Counted from the first letter of the stretch, positions 1 to 12,466 are shown. The stretch is 64,000 nucleotides of DNA from Mytilus edulis (GCF_963676685.1 NC_092353.1:12769361-12833360); one strand, 5' to 3'. Numbers and translations are program-made. Notes: generated from the letters alone by a model not told the origin.

Positions 1-480
1 TTTAACATTAAAAAATGTGCCCACTAACCCCTACTTTTCTTTTCATATTTTTATTACATATTATTTAAAAAGCCATATTTCAAAGTCTTATGAAATCCTT
101 GTTATTTTTTCAAAGTTTAAAAAAAAAAAAAGGTGCCAATGTTAAGTGAAAGAAAAATCTAGAGAGAATTATTTCCCGCCAAATTTTCAACGGCTTATAT
201 CTCGAAAACAAGCACACGGATCCTCCATTTCTTCTGCTTTTTAAGTTTCTTTATTTTATACACTTTCAATTTATAACGGTCTTTTTAAAAAGCCTGTTAT
301 TTCTAAACAGAGTAGCGAACCTCCTTAAGCGCGGTATATTGTATAGACACCTTCCTTTTTTGAAGACTGACGGGGCCTTCTATTGCTAATTATACGGTAT
401 GGGGTTTTCTCATTATGGAATGCCTTTAATTGCATGTATCTTTGTCTTTACTCTGCTGGATAGTTATCTCATTGGCAAAC
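1..480. other. AT-rich intergenic stretch, no gene seen
   Basis: No exon with splice sites or convincing reading frame was found. It contains a poly-A run near 120-131. The end, around 440-480, has a weak match to the mussel interspersed repeat seen elsewhere in the window (an 'ATCTCATTGGCAA' core). Confidence 0.5.
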
Positions 481-487
481 ATTCAAG

Positions 488-690
488 AGTAGTCGCAGTT
501 ACTGACAGCTAGTGCAAAGCAAATAACTAATACAAATTCATGTATCTAACACTAAAATATCAATCAGTACACATCCAACATACAATGGATTTAGTGATTT
601 TAGACGTCATTAACAGTTGGGGGAAAATATGAACTTGTGCAATGCCAAAATAAAGGTATCGACAGATATTAGTACCGTGTGTATATGTGT
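488..690 (+). repeat. Dispersed repeat, copy 1 (partner at 43892-44085)
   Basis: This stretch and 43892-44085 share several blocks in the same order: 'TTACTGACAGCTAGT', 'ATCAATCAGTACACATCCAA', 'CTTGTGCAATGCCAA' and 'AAAGGTATCGACA'. Both copies are in the same orientation. The short reading frame on the minus strand across it is not conserved between the copies. I infer an old interspersed repeat of unknown class. Confidence 0.7.
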
Positions 691-835
691 TTACATGTAT
701 GACAATACTATTTAGTATGGTTTTAATTTTTCTGATAACAAAACCAATATTTATACCAAAAAAAAAAACAATATTCAAAGATCTTATAACAGTTCTGAAT
801 TTTTAACCTTTTTAGCCCGAGTCTTAAATGTATTC

Positions 836-2015
836 AGAACGTGGTGAGGTCACGGTATGAGCGGCATGAAAATGGTAATTTTCGTTATTTTCACGATGAT
901 ACTACGTCCTCATTACGCTTTGACAACGATCCCGCTACGATTATACCACGTTCACACCACGCTTTTTCTACAATTATCATGATCCTACTACGCTCACCAC
1001 GTTCTCACTACCACCATACCAAGTTATCCGATTGCAACACGATCTTACCACGCTTCGAATGCGGTAATAGCACGTTCTTATCACGATTATTCTACGTTCA
1101 TACCGCGATATCACTACGTACTTAGCAATAACGTCAACATCGTGTTCCGTATCAATAATGTTCCATTCCTTTTTTCTGATTAATCACGTAGATTTCTCGG
1201 AAACAACACAGTAATGCCACCAAAATCTACCAGAACACTTGGGCGTGGTCGCACGGGTGCTGAGAGAGCTCTGGAAGTAAAGAATCCTGATCTAGCAGAG
1301 ATTTCGGACCGACAAATCAAACCTGAATCACAACCTATTGCTAGTCCATCAAGCTCAAATGACGATTTTTTAGTAAACGATAGCAGGGATGACACAAATG
1401 TGTCAAGCATGGTCGTGGCGCCGTTAAAAAAAGAGGTTCGAATTACAAACAAACAAACTAAACCTTGAGAGCTTTTGTATATTTTATGTGAAAATGACAA
1501 CGACCATGATGGTCAATAGTTAACCATCAGTATAAACGATGTGAGGTCGAACGAAAAGCGCGATAAGGAAGGCAAGGGTGTGCTAGAATCGTACTATGGT
1601 CTTACACAGCGTGGTGTAAACGTGGTTTAGTCGTAGTGGAAGCGTAGTGGAAGCGTAGTTGGGTCGCAGTGAGAACATGGTTGTCGTAGTGAGGTCGTAA
1701 TAACGTCGTTGTGAGATCGTAGTGCAGTTTTTCCGAATATAATTACGCTTTTGCTACGCTCTCGCTACGACGGTATTGTGACCTCTGTGATCTTACCACG
1801 ACCTTACTGCGCTCTAACTACGCTTCGACTACGACCTTATTTCGCCACGACCACACCACGATTGTTTTGAACATGTTCAAAGTTGGCCACGCTCATCATG
1901 ATCTGGAAGATCTCACCACGACCCTGATACGACCTTATAACTGTGATCTATACGATCGCACTACGATCGTTTAAATTTTCATTGTTTTCATAGATCGTAA
2001 TGCGATCGTGGCTAA
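836..2015. mobile_element. Motif-filled element built from CACGATC / GATCGTAGTG units
   Basis: About 1.2 kb in which a short degenerate motif (CTACGATC, CCACGATC, GTCGTAGTG and variants) recurs every 8 to 20 bases. Orientation changes between blocks: 880-1130 mostly reads CCACG/CTACG, 1560-1740 mostly GTCGTAGTG, and 1740-1960 again CTACG. A block without the motif lies between about 1180 and 1500. GC content is visibly higher than in the flanks. I could not define clean terminal inverted repeats or a target duplication, so the limits are approximate and the left end may be degraded. By analogy with the elements at 41875, 49538 and 53947 it is probably a non-autonomous DNA transposon. Confidence 0.6.
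1214..1468 (+). CDS. Possible 84-residue ORF inside the motif-filled element
   Basis: An open frame of 84 residues starting MPPKSTRTLGRGRTG, followed by a polar, probably disordered stretch rich in S, D, N and K and ending KKEVRITNKQTKP. It occupies the only part of the surrounding 1.2 kb element not made of the CACGATC motif. The basic N-terminus and disorder would suit the start of a transposon-encoded protein, but no domain is recognisable and no downstream exon was found. It may equally be chance. I do not recognise the protein. Confidence 0.25.
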   Translation: MPPKSTRTLGRGRTGAERALEVKNPDLAEISDRQIKPESQPIASPSSSNDDFLVNDSRDDTNVSSMVVAPLKKEVRITNKQTKP

Positions 2016-2344
2016 TGGGACAGTGGTATTAAATAAGTATACTTAAAGGATTGGTAAATTTACCCGGATCATATCTAACTTTCTGGGCTCGATAAACAAC
2101 TTCATCGAACAAATCGGAATGTGCTATTCCGTTTGATTAGGTTGTTTACAGGTACAACCAAATCTCCAAAGTTTAACTTTATCTTAGTATCTTTGAAAGA
2201 ATTTTGTGAAGACTTTAAGTTATTTGTGGTAACGAAATCACTGACTAAATAATTTACCAGTAATTACAAGATTACTCTCATTGAAATCCAAAACGTCACT
2301 ACAGATAAGGGAATAACGAACGAATTGTGATATATAAACATTAA

Positions 2345-2560
2345 AACACGATTCCAAAGGAACATACACTAAAATTTACGACAAAAGGGACGATTTTTCT
2401 TTCCCTATTGTTAATTTCCCTGTTTGAATGGTGATGTTCCACTAGCACCATCTTACGCTGTTTATATTTCACATCTAGTTCGCTATGCCTGTCTGTTGTG
2501 AAGTTTTTTCATTTTAACGAACCTTTTAACAAATCTGTGTATTACTGGTAAATCATGGGT
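2345..2560 (+). pseudogene. Reverse transcriptase relic
   Basis: Translation gives KIYDKRDDFSFPIVNFP, then a stop and a frameshift, then fragments matching 'AVYISHLVRYA' and 'HFNE'. The same block is intact at 38040-38200 in the RT element at 37 kb (KIYDKRDDFSFPIVNYPF). Only this C-terminal part of the RT core survives, with several stops. No ends or tail were found. Confidence 0.75.
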
Positions 2561-2564
2561 AACT

Positions 2565-5500
2565 ACGAACCCTAAAAAACAATGCAAGAAGACAATTAAT
2601 CGGAAAATATTTGTCTGGTCTTCCAAAAGAACTGTCGTGTATTCTTGGTTCAAATGTTCTGAGCAATTGCATAGTTCTAGTGTTCATTTACAAATGCACA
2701 TTAACGACGGAAAAATACACATTTAATTTTTCATCAATATACACGACTTCACAGACAACCCAAATTTACCGATGAAGCTTCTTAAATTAGACATGATTCC
2801 AAATGTATGTTGAATGATCAAGACGAGGGGTTTATATCTGCTAAACATTCATTTAAAAAGTGTGAAATGTCCGTCTTTTACACAATGTTCAATACCAAAA
2901 TTTATGTTTTCTGCATAACAAATATATCTGGTTTCATCAAGGGAATGCAAATAACTTCAATTTTATAGAAATATAAATGCATACTATCTAAGGTTTGTGA
3001 TTTCATTAAATTGACCTACATAGAAAAGAATAACAAATCTAGTATTTCATGTAACAAATATGTTTAACTGCCAACTACACAAATACTCTTTTTTATGAGA
3101 ATTCAAAGCTGCACTTTTCTCTATTCTAGAAAATTTCGTACCCTTGAAAAAAGATAAATAGAAATATATGTAAATAGCGATCTAATGTTATGTTGGATCC
3201 TGGTCTGCGTATTATGGCATATATTGGGTATTTGTTCAAAAATCATCTCTGAAATGTCACACACATTTATACAGGTAACTATTCAAAAGTACCAGGATTA
3301 TAATTTAGTACGCTTGACGCGCATTACTAAAATCAATGGTTATCTGAGATTTGTTAGCTGGTCCCCCTAAACATGTAGAGGTATTCGTAGTTAAAATCAG
3401 CGCCAGAAATCGTATCGACTTTTGTTACACGTCTATTGAAAAAAAAACCAGACCCTTTATATTGTAACAAATAATTATCTGAATATGAAAAAAAAACAAA
3501 CAACTAAAGTTAATTAATTAGATACAAAAAGAAGAACTGTTAATTTTCACACTTAATATGTTAGTACTTGTTTTGTATACATTATTCCAGTTCAACTATA
3601 GATGATAGCAGGAATGCTCATTTCCTAAACCATGATAGTAAATTAACAAAGCTTACGTGTGCACAATGAATAACACAAAGTATCAAAATTCCAGCTGTCA
3701 ACATTCTCATTTGAATAGGTTGACGTGAAAAAATGATATTTAAACAACGTCTTATACTTGCTATGATGACAAATATTCAAGTGTGAACATATTTATATAG
3801 CAAAATTCGTCATCCAAAGTTGATGTAAAAGTTGCGCACATCACACAAATGCAAAATCGTACTGCAATTCGTGTGTAACGATAATTTTCATTGGACGTTG
3901 ACAAATATTTAAAGGGTTAGTTTCCAATTTCTACCAGTCTGTAACTAAGAAAGCCACCATTTTGAATTCCGATATTTTTTGGGGGTTTGTAATTTCTCAC
4001 AAAATAAACCAAAAATTCACATTTTGAGTCTCAAATCTTTTTTGGGTCAATATTGAAACCATTCTTAATCGTACAAAAAGGTATTAAAAGACGTCTAGTG
4101 TTTATGGAGATAACGGTATTGTATTTTAAGCTTTGTCGCTAGGTAAACTCAATTTACGAAAGTAAAAGCTACGTTTTACGAAGGCCAAGCTGTAAATACA
4201 ATACAATTATCTCCTAACTTATACACGTAACAATTGTTTTAGTATTCAATTTAATCTGATGAATGATTTGCTAACAAGCAAGAGGACACATTGATTAAAC
4301 CTTGACAAAATTTTAAAGACTGAGCAACACGACAATTAGAAAATATCCGTCGTCATATTTTATAACGGTCTACAACTCGATATGGCGTCCAAAAAATTTT
4401 CAATGTGGTTATTTCAACTTCATCACTGCAAACTCTTGATTAAAATAGCTTTCTAGTAGGCAGCAAACCCCTAACAAGGCAATAATAATAGAAATACAAG
4501 CTGAAATACTAATACATCTTTTATAAAATATACAGACTTGGAGTCATAACGAACTTTATTTGTAAGAGCTTTTGGTCGAATCTTTATTTAAAATACATAG
4601 CTTTCTTTTTTTATTCAATATTTTACAATTTTTTCAAGTAGGAGGAGATAACTCAAATAACCTTACTTAAAGGAATGTGAAGGGGTGAATCATTTTGTTG
4701 TGGGCAAAACATAAGTCCATTAAATATGCCCTGCCGTTTTCTATGTTGTGTTTTGTGTACTATTGTTTGTCTGTTTGCCTTTTTCTTTTTTAGCCATGGC
4801 GTTGTCTGTTTATTTTCGACATATGATTTTGAATGTCCGTTTGGTATCTTTTGCATATCTTTTTCTACCTCAATAATTCGTGTTTTTTTTTCTAAAAGAA
4901 GATTATCAGAATCATCTTCTCATATCTAATCTTCGAATGCTACCGTCTAGTTTTTTTTTTCAATAAAAACAGAACCCCGTGGATTGATAAATCTGGTTGA
5001 ATTTATCTATTCGTCCAAAGTATAATGCAAATATTGAAATTAGGGTAGAGATTCTTAAAACTAATTAAAACATTCAAAGTCCACACATCATGACTCAATG
5101 CGCAGGGTCCTGAAATGAAAACTGGAAATGCTAATGCAATTGCATATAGAATATCATTGACTTATCATAAATGGTTCGTCTCAAACCGAAATAAACACAA
5201 CATTCGAATTAACTTACATGTAATAGATGATCCTGTGTATCTGGCGTAGCAAATAGTAAGTCTGGTATCATTTGTTTCTGTGTATTACCAAACTTTATTT
5301 ACTAGTATAAGATATCCACTATATACATATATTACCATTAGTTGTATTTCGATTGCAAACAAAAACAAGGTACATTTTGATATTTGTTTACTAAATATAA
5401 CTATGACACTGTGAAGGCCTTGTTAAGTTTATATCAGGAACAATTGTGATATAATAAGTTTCAATATAAAAGCTATGTATGTACAAAAGTAAGTCCAAAG

Positions 5501-6170
5501 GTACAAAGCTTGTTAACGACGATATGAATTATTGCGCGACTGGCGTACTAAATTATAATCCTGGTACCTTTGATAACTATTATAATATACCTTAACTCAT
5601 ATTTACATGGTACACAGTTATTACAAAATGGTGTTTCATCAAAGAGCACTTTATAAGAAAAGACCTGCATGGAATTGTAACACATGTCGCTATTTCGGTT
5701 CCATGAACTGACGGACAAAATCCCTGATAAATATTCAAAAACACTTGCTAAAACATGTATCTCATTCCTAAACAAGGCGAAATTATCCAAAAAAATGTAT
5801 AAGTAAATGTTCGAAAAATAAGCCTCCAATATATATTTAAATGCATACTAGGAATTTATTTGTTTAAAATATCATTAGTTACTCTACTATCTTTTTTTGT
5901 GTGTGTTTGTATAGCTTTGTAGGTTTTGCTTACAATGTCCCAAGGAATATATTACCCCAGTTGTAATTGGCAAAACCTTGTTTAAATTTTGAATCATCAA
6001 TGCTCTTCGTATTTTATTTGACCTGTTTAAGATGGAGCGTCATTGATGAATTTTACTGAAGACAATGACGCGTCTGACGTCAAATATTTTAGTCCTGGTA
6101 TCTATGATGAGTGTTTCGCAAGTTTGATCAGAATAAACGCTGATAAATCAAACAAGGATGTATTGTTAAA
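2565..6170. other. Intergenic stretch without a detectable gene
   Basis: AT-rich sequence with only short reading frames lacking splice sites or protein-like composition. It contains fragments of a repeat at about 5530-5590 (GGCGTACTAAATTATAATCC) and 6068-6110, which resemble 42902-42975. The low-complexity T tracts around 4780 and 4890 give rise to small artificial frames on both strands. Confidence 0.5.
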
Positions 6171-6175
6171 AAAAC

Positions 6176-6181
6176 TTTATT
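6176..6181 (-). terminator. Polyadenylation signal of the 6.3-8.0 kb gene
   Basis: AATAAA on the minus strand, 104 bases beyond the stop codon at 6285, followed by a T-rich tract. It is the nearest strong signal and probably ends the mRNA near 6150-6160. Confidence 0.55.
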
Positions 6182-6284
6182 TTGCAAAATTAATAAATAA
6201 AATACGTAAAAAACAAAAATAAAAGCATCTATTTAAAAATCACATATAATGTCTAGTGGAGTCATGACATACTCGCCATAACTT

Positions 6285-8024
6285 TTACCAACCAAAAGAA
6301 GAAAACAGATAGTCTAATTTAGATTGTTGTGATATCTTTTTCTGTCTACATTGGAATTTGCTAGCAGCACAGTGTTGTGGTAGGTCAATATCCATTTTTC
6401 TACACTGTGGTACAATATTTGGACAATATACAGCTATTTTACGTCTTATGATATCTTCGGGGACACATTGGAATGAGTTATCCATACCATCAACCAGTGG
6501 ATATTTGGTTCTAAAAATAAATAAACATTTGACACTTTAATAAAACAATTAGTCTTGAAATTGACCATATTCAAAATGTACTCATTCTGTCTAAGAACGA
6601 AAACATATAACTTTTACCGTATAACTAATTCATTACATATTTTTTTATAATATGCAGTAGTTCGATCTGCCCGAATCTAGAGTGTTAACTAGGTATCATA
6701 TTGAATTCACTATTCTAAACATATTGGCATAAACATGTATGTATCATTTTTATCTATTATGTGCCTGTTTTTTTTTTAAACTGTATTGATACTGTTTTGC
6801 TTTATTTAGTTGGACAACATAAACGGTTGAGTAATGTTTGTGTGAGAGGGGAGAGGGTAGTATCAACTCAATTTCCTACTCAGAGTCTATTTATATTTCA
6901 CTGTGGTCATACGTGTTCAATTCTGACTGAACTTACCCGCATTGCATATAATAAACAATTTGCTGCCATGGTCGAATAACGTTACACATGGTTGTCCTGC
7001 CTGGTTCGTACTCATACCAAACTGTTGTGAGGTTAGTGTAAGAGCTGGGACATATACTGCCACATTCTACAATCTGGGGTCCACTGGGATTTCCAATATC
7101 AAGTGGACAAATACTATAAAAGAAAATTTGAAATATATTAGTCATGCAAATAGAAGGTTGCTTAAATTCTTTTTCTTAATACGCCTATCAAGTTATCTAC
7201 ATTTTAACTATTTGAATTTCATTTAAATCTGACGTTTCTTTGATATTTGAAATTTATTTGTGACAATATGTAAACATGAAGAAGAATATACTTACTGTGG
7301 GTCATCATAAGGAACAGCTGGTTGGTATATTTTACTGGCGTCTTCTAAATACATTTGGATTTCTTGGTCGTCTAATATAGCCTGTTCTATGGCCATACTG
7401 AAGTAAAAAGATATAGCACATATTAGAGGAAATCTTCAGCCATTAGAACTTCTGAACTCCGAACCCTCTTTTTCTATATGAAATCAAGAAATCATCTTTT
7501 TGTCTTGAGTATGCATTTAATATTTGCAACTGGATATTACCCTAACAATCAAGTAGAGAATATCGTATGCGTACGATAAGTTTTGAAATGTGTCCTTTCA
7601 ATGTTAGGAATTAAATGTAATGTATGCAATACATTTCTTAGCAGTCAAGGTTTCCGGATAAGGCAATTAAGCAGGAATTTTACATAACTATGGTGAATTA
7701 ATATACATCGTATTGGACAAAACTGAAAATTAAAGAAATTTTTGATGTGGTTACGCGAGCAGAATTGCGTAATAAATCAGCTATCATTCATTCATGCTGG
7801 TACAACTAGTCGCATGCTTTCAGTAATTCTTACAGATTTTTAAATTCATGCATCAATACTAACAACTGTATAAAAATGTATGCTTACTGATTGTATTCTA
7901 ACGGATCATGACATATCTTTCCCATATCCGGCCATCTGTTTTCTATGGGATCAACAATACATTTCTTTCCAAATATTCCAAACACACATGGCAAAATAGC
8001 GAGGAAAAATATACTTTGTTTCAT
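6285..8024 (-). CDS. Secreted cysteine-rich protein, cystine-knot ligand-like (213 aa)
   Basis: Four coding exons on the minus strand: 8024-7888, 7397-7296, 7113-6937 and 6510-6285. All introns are GT-AG, and the three junctions inside the coding sequence are phase 2. The total is 642 bases with no internal stop. The ATG directly follows an acceptor (TTTGTAG), so an untranslated first exon near 8333-8358 is expected. Residues 1-16 (MKQSIFFLAILPCVFG) are a clear signal peptide. The C-terminal half has cysteines at 97, 101, 123, 138, 154, 168, 175, 186 and 193 with segments such as QQIVYYMQC, and one N-glycosylation site (NLT, 107-109). The spacing resembles the divergent gene at 8620-11318 and, loosely, neurotrophin/Spaetzle cystine knots. 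Extracellular location is well supported; a role as a signalling ligand is inference. Confidence 0.85.
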
Positions 8025-8332
8025 CTACAAACAATAATGAAACATTATTTATATAAAAAAAAAGAATGGTGTTATTTGCTATGTGAACTGATATAGTGGC
8101 AAAGTTCCGTAGTTTTGTTATTTTACTTTTTCCATTCTAGTAATTGAAATGAGAAAAATATATTGCTTATTTTGGTTCACGATGCAATATCTGATTTAGT
8201 TTGATGAAATAATTGCGTCATGTATCACTTATTAAAGTTTACTACGTTTTTTCAATTGTAATGGTATAAATCTTATTTGTATACTTTTTAATAATTTTTG
8301 CCTTAAAATTTAATTAAGAGATTGTAGTTTAC

Positions 8333-8358
8333 CTTTTACTTATGTCTCGTCTTTGTTC
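8333..8358 (-). other. Predicted 5' untranslated exon of the 6.3-8.0 kb gene
   Basis: It lies about 30 bases downstream of the minus-strand TATA box at 8382-8390. It ends in a good donor (AAAAG then GTAAAC at 8333/8332), which would join the acceptor immediately before the ATG at 8024. The 5' limit is an estimate from TATA spacing. Confidence 0.5.
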
Positions 8359-8381
8359 TGTTAGCCATCAGCAGCAGATTT

Positions 8382-8558
8382 CTTTATATACACAATTTCA
8401 GTGACAAGGAAATATACATACTGACCAATCGCTGACCATAAACTTTTACTATGACCTAAAAACCCAACGTCATGGACAATGTCCTTGGCGTACGTAAGCT
8501 AATTCATCATACTTGTCAAACAATGGACAGTAGTTGTCAACAAGTTATCTATATAAAG
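8382..8558. promoter_or_regulatory. Divergent promoter between two cystine-knot-like genes
   Basis: Two TATA boxes face outwards: TATATAAAG on the minus strand at 8390-8382 and TATATAAAG on the plus strand at 8550-8558. Only about 160 bases lie between them. The shared interval contains a CCAAT on the plus strand near 8424, a direct repeat CTGACCA/GCTGACCA around 8422-8437, and two TTGTCAA repeats near 8513 and 8535. This arrangement implies a compact bidirectional regulatory region and probable co-expression of the two secreted proteins. Confidence 0.6.
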
Positions 8559-8619
8559 AATAAACTTGACCATGTATATCAATTCGTCCTAATTTTGCTT
8601 AAAGTGACTACGGTTTAAA

Positions 8620-11318
8620 ATGGTAAGAAAATACATTTCGTTATATAGAATACATTTCTTTTTAAGATAAAATAAAATAATTGATCTTACAAAATTGTTG
8701 AATAAATAGCACTTCTTAACGCTAGTGTGTAACGTATGATAAATTATTCAAATATTTTTTGTAGAAATTAGTCGAAAGCGTCTAATCATTTTACTAAATA
8801 TATTAGTTCAAATTAATTCTAATTATTTCAAATGTCCGGGGTTTACCAAACGAAATGTTAAATGCCCGATTGCTATGTATTTTTTTTTTAATATAGTTCT
8901 GTATATAATTAGGAATAATAAGTATAATATATTTTTTTAGTTGCAACTTCTACTGACTAGTGCCATCATTGCCTATGTTTCGTGTGTACCTATGAATGTA
9001 TGTAACAACTACAAGTATTTGTATGACCAGTGTCTGCCACACAGAAACTGGATATGTGATAAACCAGCTGGGTATTCCCCTCTCGATATGTAAGAAGTTA
9101 CCATGTATATAACCCTAAAATCCGCGTATAAAAAGCGAAGCTTCAACTTGAAAAAATGCTTAAGATTAGATTTGTTGTTCCATCAGATGGTATGACGATT
9201 AAAATATGTAAAGACAAATTATCAATGCAAATACTAATATACATGTACAATATACATGAATTAATATGATTACACAAAATGTAAAACTGAGTAACATTTG
9301 TCTTCGAAGATTCACTTTCCATATTTGGATATGGAATGTTTTATTCTACATAATTTTAATTGAACTACACATACACAAATATAGATTGATGCTGTTGAAC
9401 AGTTAATCAATTGTTTTGTGAAATCAATTTAATTTGTCGTCTTTTTTAAAGGCGTGGATTGAGACAAAAATTGTCGCAGAGTGATGGATCATTTATTCAC
9501 TATATCAAGTCATGCAGTGAGTGTTTAGGAGATCCTGCTCCATATGGGTAATTATCATTTTTATCTTCAGTTAGGTAGTATGGGGTCTGTTATAATAGCT
9601 TGAATTATGAAAAAAGAAGAAAAAAATTATAATCTAAATAGTTAACTCAATTAGAAAATTTCGATGCAGGAACTTCATTTAAATGTTGTTTTTTTTCTAA
9701 ATTTTTATTTAACTAAATTGCCCGCTTTTAGAACTACAAAATATTTCTTGATTGATTTAAGATACTAATTTTAGCATTGTTAGGGAAGATATCTTACTAC
9801 TGTTAAATAAAATTATTACGGCAAAAAAAAGATGAAATATACAATGACCGCATAACCTCTTTTATCACAGTTTCATTTTCATTGTTCGAACGAATAGATT
9901 ATTGTTGATTATCAACTAAAAGAACGCTTGAAATGGTACCAAATCATTTTTATCTGCATTGGTAATTATTTTTCAGAGAAAAGATAGATTACGTAAAGAA
10001 ACCTGTTTGTCGTGAAGTTAAAGTACCAATTGAATATATCAACAAAACTGTGTATCATGAACTGACTGGAGTAGCAGAAGGTTTTGAAGTGTGCCAGGTC
10101 ATACTGAATGGGCCTGATAGAAATGTACAGAAAATATACAGGACAGACTGTTACAACGGGTAAGATAAAATAAACTGTTTGGCATCGCCTTATTAACAAG
10201 TTTCGTAATCATTGATAAATACTTTAAAGGGCGAAAACAAAGTCAGTAATAATATTCTTTGATTGCAGATTTAAAACACGCACGCATGAATTTTCGTCGT
10301 TCAATTTAATACACAGTTGTCCACTCAAATATAGTATTGCTTTCTCAATTAACGCTCAAAAGATTTTTTTCCACAAAATAATGTCTGTTATCTTCGAATA
10401 TTTTTTTAAGGATCTAACACTAGCAGAATCTTAAAAGAGTATCTATTATTTTCCAAAATCTTTTCAAGGGCAGATGTTTTGTAGTACTTAGTTATCATAC
10501 CTGCCTACCACCCGTTTTTAGTCGTAAACATGCCGTACTCTGACTTAAGGTCTCGAGCTAATTTATGTCTACTACTAAAATAATCAGAATGTATGTCTGA
10601 TATGTTGTTCCTTTTAGGTGATTTTAACTTGTGTCGGTTGGGCAATTATATGACTTTAATCTTCGATATTTAAGATGTTTTTTTACATGACACCCACAAT
10701 GTCTTCCATAACCATTGATGTGAAAACTTCTTTCGTATTCCTAGTGTAATACCCCCTCCCCCCTTAAAAAAGGTGTTATCTATTATTTTACTCGGTATTG
10801 TGTTTCTATCAAACATTGCAGTTGTAGATGCAATGAAAACTATTCAACAAAATTCAGAATAATCCTGCACAAGTTCGTTTTATTCATAACATTAATTGCT
10901 GTTGGCTGTTACCCTTTTATGTATTAATATATAGCCAAACTGTATATTTTATTTGCAACACAATCTCATTTATTTAATTGATTAATTCTTTCATTTATGT
11001 TAATTGAAAGTTAACCTTTGATTTTTCAGAGATGAAAGAAAAAAGAACAACTACTGTAGATTTGACTATGGGGTGTTCAAGGAATATTTTTGTAGACCAA
11101 CAAATTTTGTGTTCAGAACCATGCTCATTGACTGTCCATTAACAGGACTGCAGTACTACAAAGAAAAAGTATCAACAGCATGTAGCTGTGTTAAAGTCAA
11201 GTGTTTAACAGGAGAAGTTCCAGGACCCTTTAACAATCATGGGATGAGACAGGGACCTGTACACGTTCAAGAAATTAGACCAAAATCAATAGTGAGAATA
11301 AATCCAGGCTTCTTTTGA
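8620..11318 (+). CDS. Secreted cystine-knot protein, neurotrophin/Spaetzle-like (239 aa)
   Basis: Five coding exons: 8620-8622 (the ATG alone, before a GTAAGA donor), 8941-9089, 9452-9547, 9977-10159 and 11030-11318. All introns are GT-AG, and junctions after the first are phase 2. The total is 720 bases with no internal stop. A TATA box lies 62 to 70 bases before the ATG. The N-terminus MLQLLLTSAIIAYVSC is a signal peptide. Residues 94-202 hold the cysteine pattern: C94, C122, C141, C153, C165, C179, then C195-x-C197 and C202. The order YRTDC...YC...YFC...TACSC parallels the neurotrophin knot, which also ends in a C-x-C. One N-glycosylation site (NKT, 105-107) is present. The mature protein is probably an extracellular ligand or antagonist; the family label is by motif only. 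It is the divergent partner of the gene at 6285-8024. Confidence 0.85.
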
Positions 11319-11422
11319 AAATCCGAAGACTGTGTAGCTGACTGTGATATTTATTTATACAATGTTTCTCCTATGTGTATTAGTTTTGTTGTTATATTTA
11401 TGTAAATATGTATGAGTATGTG

Positions 11423-11428
11423 AATAAA
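11423..11428 (+). terminator. Polyadenylation signal of the 8.6-11.3 kb gene
   Basis: AATAAA on the plus strand, 105 bases after the TGA at 11316-11318. Confidence 0.6.
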
Positions 11429-11429
11429 T

Positions 11430-12440
11430 TAAGCTATTATAATTTCATTCGTTGAAGCCTCAAACATACATTTCATCACCATACAAACACTTAAACTGTT
11501 ACTTTAATCCATAAATAGTACGTCCATATGTAGTCTCGTATTGTTTTAGTTGGTTAAGAAATGTGTCCATTGTAGCCCTCGGGTGATATAATCTTTTTAA
11601 CATGTATGTTGTCCAGACACTTGAAACTGGAAATTTCGATATAATGACACTTAAATCAAATGATTAACAGAAATGATTGATTCACTGATGTTTTTGTATG
11701 TATGGAGTTCCCATAAAAGAAGATGTGGTATCATTGACAGCATCAACCATTCACCAGGCAAGTTGATAAGGATGTAAATAATTTCAGGTCGACAGTCTTC
11801 AACAGTATACTAAATTATACGATATAGAAACCTATACAAAGCCAACTGGCATGCAAAATGTGAAACAATACACGAACCACTAGATATGCTATAACCAATA
11901 AATAAAAACTAAAAAGGAAACAGTTAAAACAGAAACCAACTTCCACAACTGAATTAAGTTCCTGTTAAGTATACTGACCCAACTACAAATTTCACATGTA
12001 AAATATGCTAAAATTTTAATGTCAATAGACTATAAATGAGAAGATAAGTAAAATAATGTTCCTGGAAATAAGATAGGCCAATGCTAGTACAACTGTTTAC
12101 TAAATATCACTGACCTATAGCTTCCAATAGTGGTTTCCTTGAAAATGACCAAATCATTGAAAATAAGATATGCCAATGTAAATACAACTTAAAACCAAAT
12201 AACATTGATTTACTACTGATGGTTTCCATTAAATTGACTATATATATCACAAACTTTAATTTGTAAAGGTTTTCAGTCAATAGACAATCACTGAGAAGGG
12301 GAGGGGCAATAATACACAAAGTATCAAATTTATTGATGGGGATAACCAATTATTAGGACCTTCTAAAAATATGTTAATGATAGACAGATAGCAAATGCAA
12401 AGAGATGGCCAAAGATCATTTAACTCTAGCAAATAATCTC
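11430..12440. other. Intergenic repeat-derived stretch between convergent genes
   Basis: No gene was seen. Bases 11713-11745 carry the 'AAGAAGATGTGGTAT' end of the mussel interspersed repeat in minus orientation. Blocks at 12060-12100 and 12120-12190 repeat 'AATAAGATA-GCCAATG' with changes, indicating an old duplication. The plus-strand gene ends just before and the minus-strand 399-residue gene ends just after. Confidence 0.45.
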
Positions 12441-12460
12441 TTGAAGAGTAAAATCATATT

Positions 12461-12466
12461 TTTATT
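12461..12466 (-). terminator. Candidate polyadenylation signal of the 13.6-41.4 kb gene
   Basis: AATAAA on the minus strand within an AT-rich tract, about 1.2 kb past the stop codon at 13648. Several similar hexamers lie between here and the stop, so the choice is uncertain. Confidence 0.25.
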
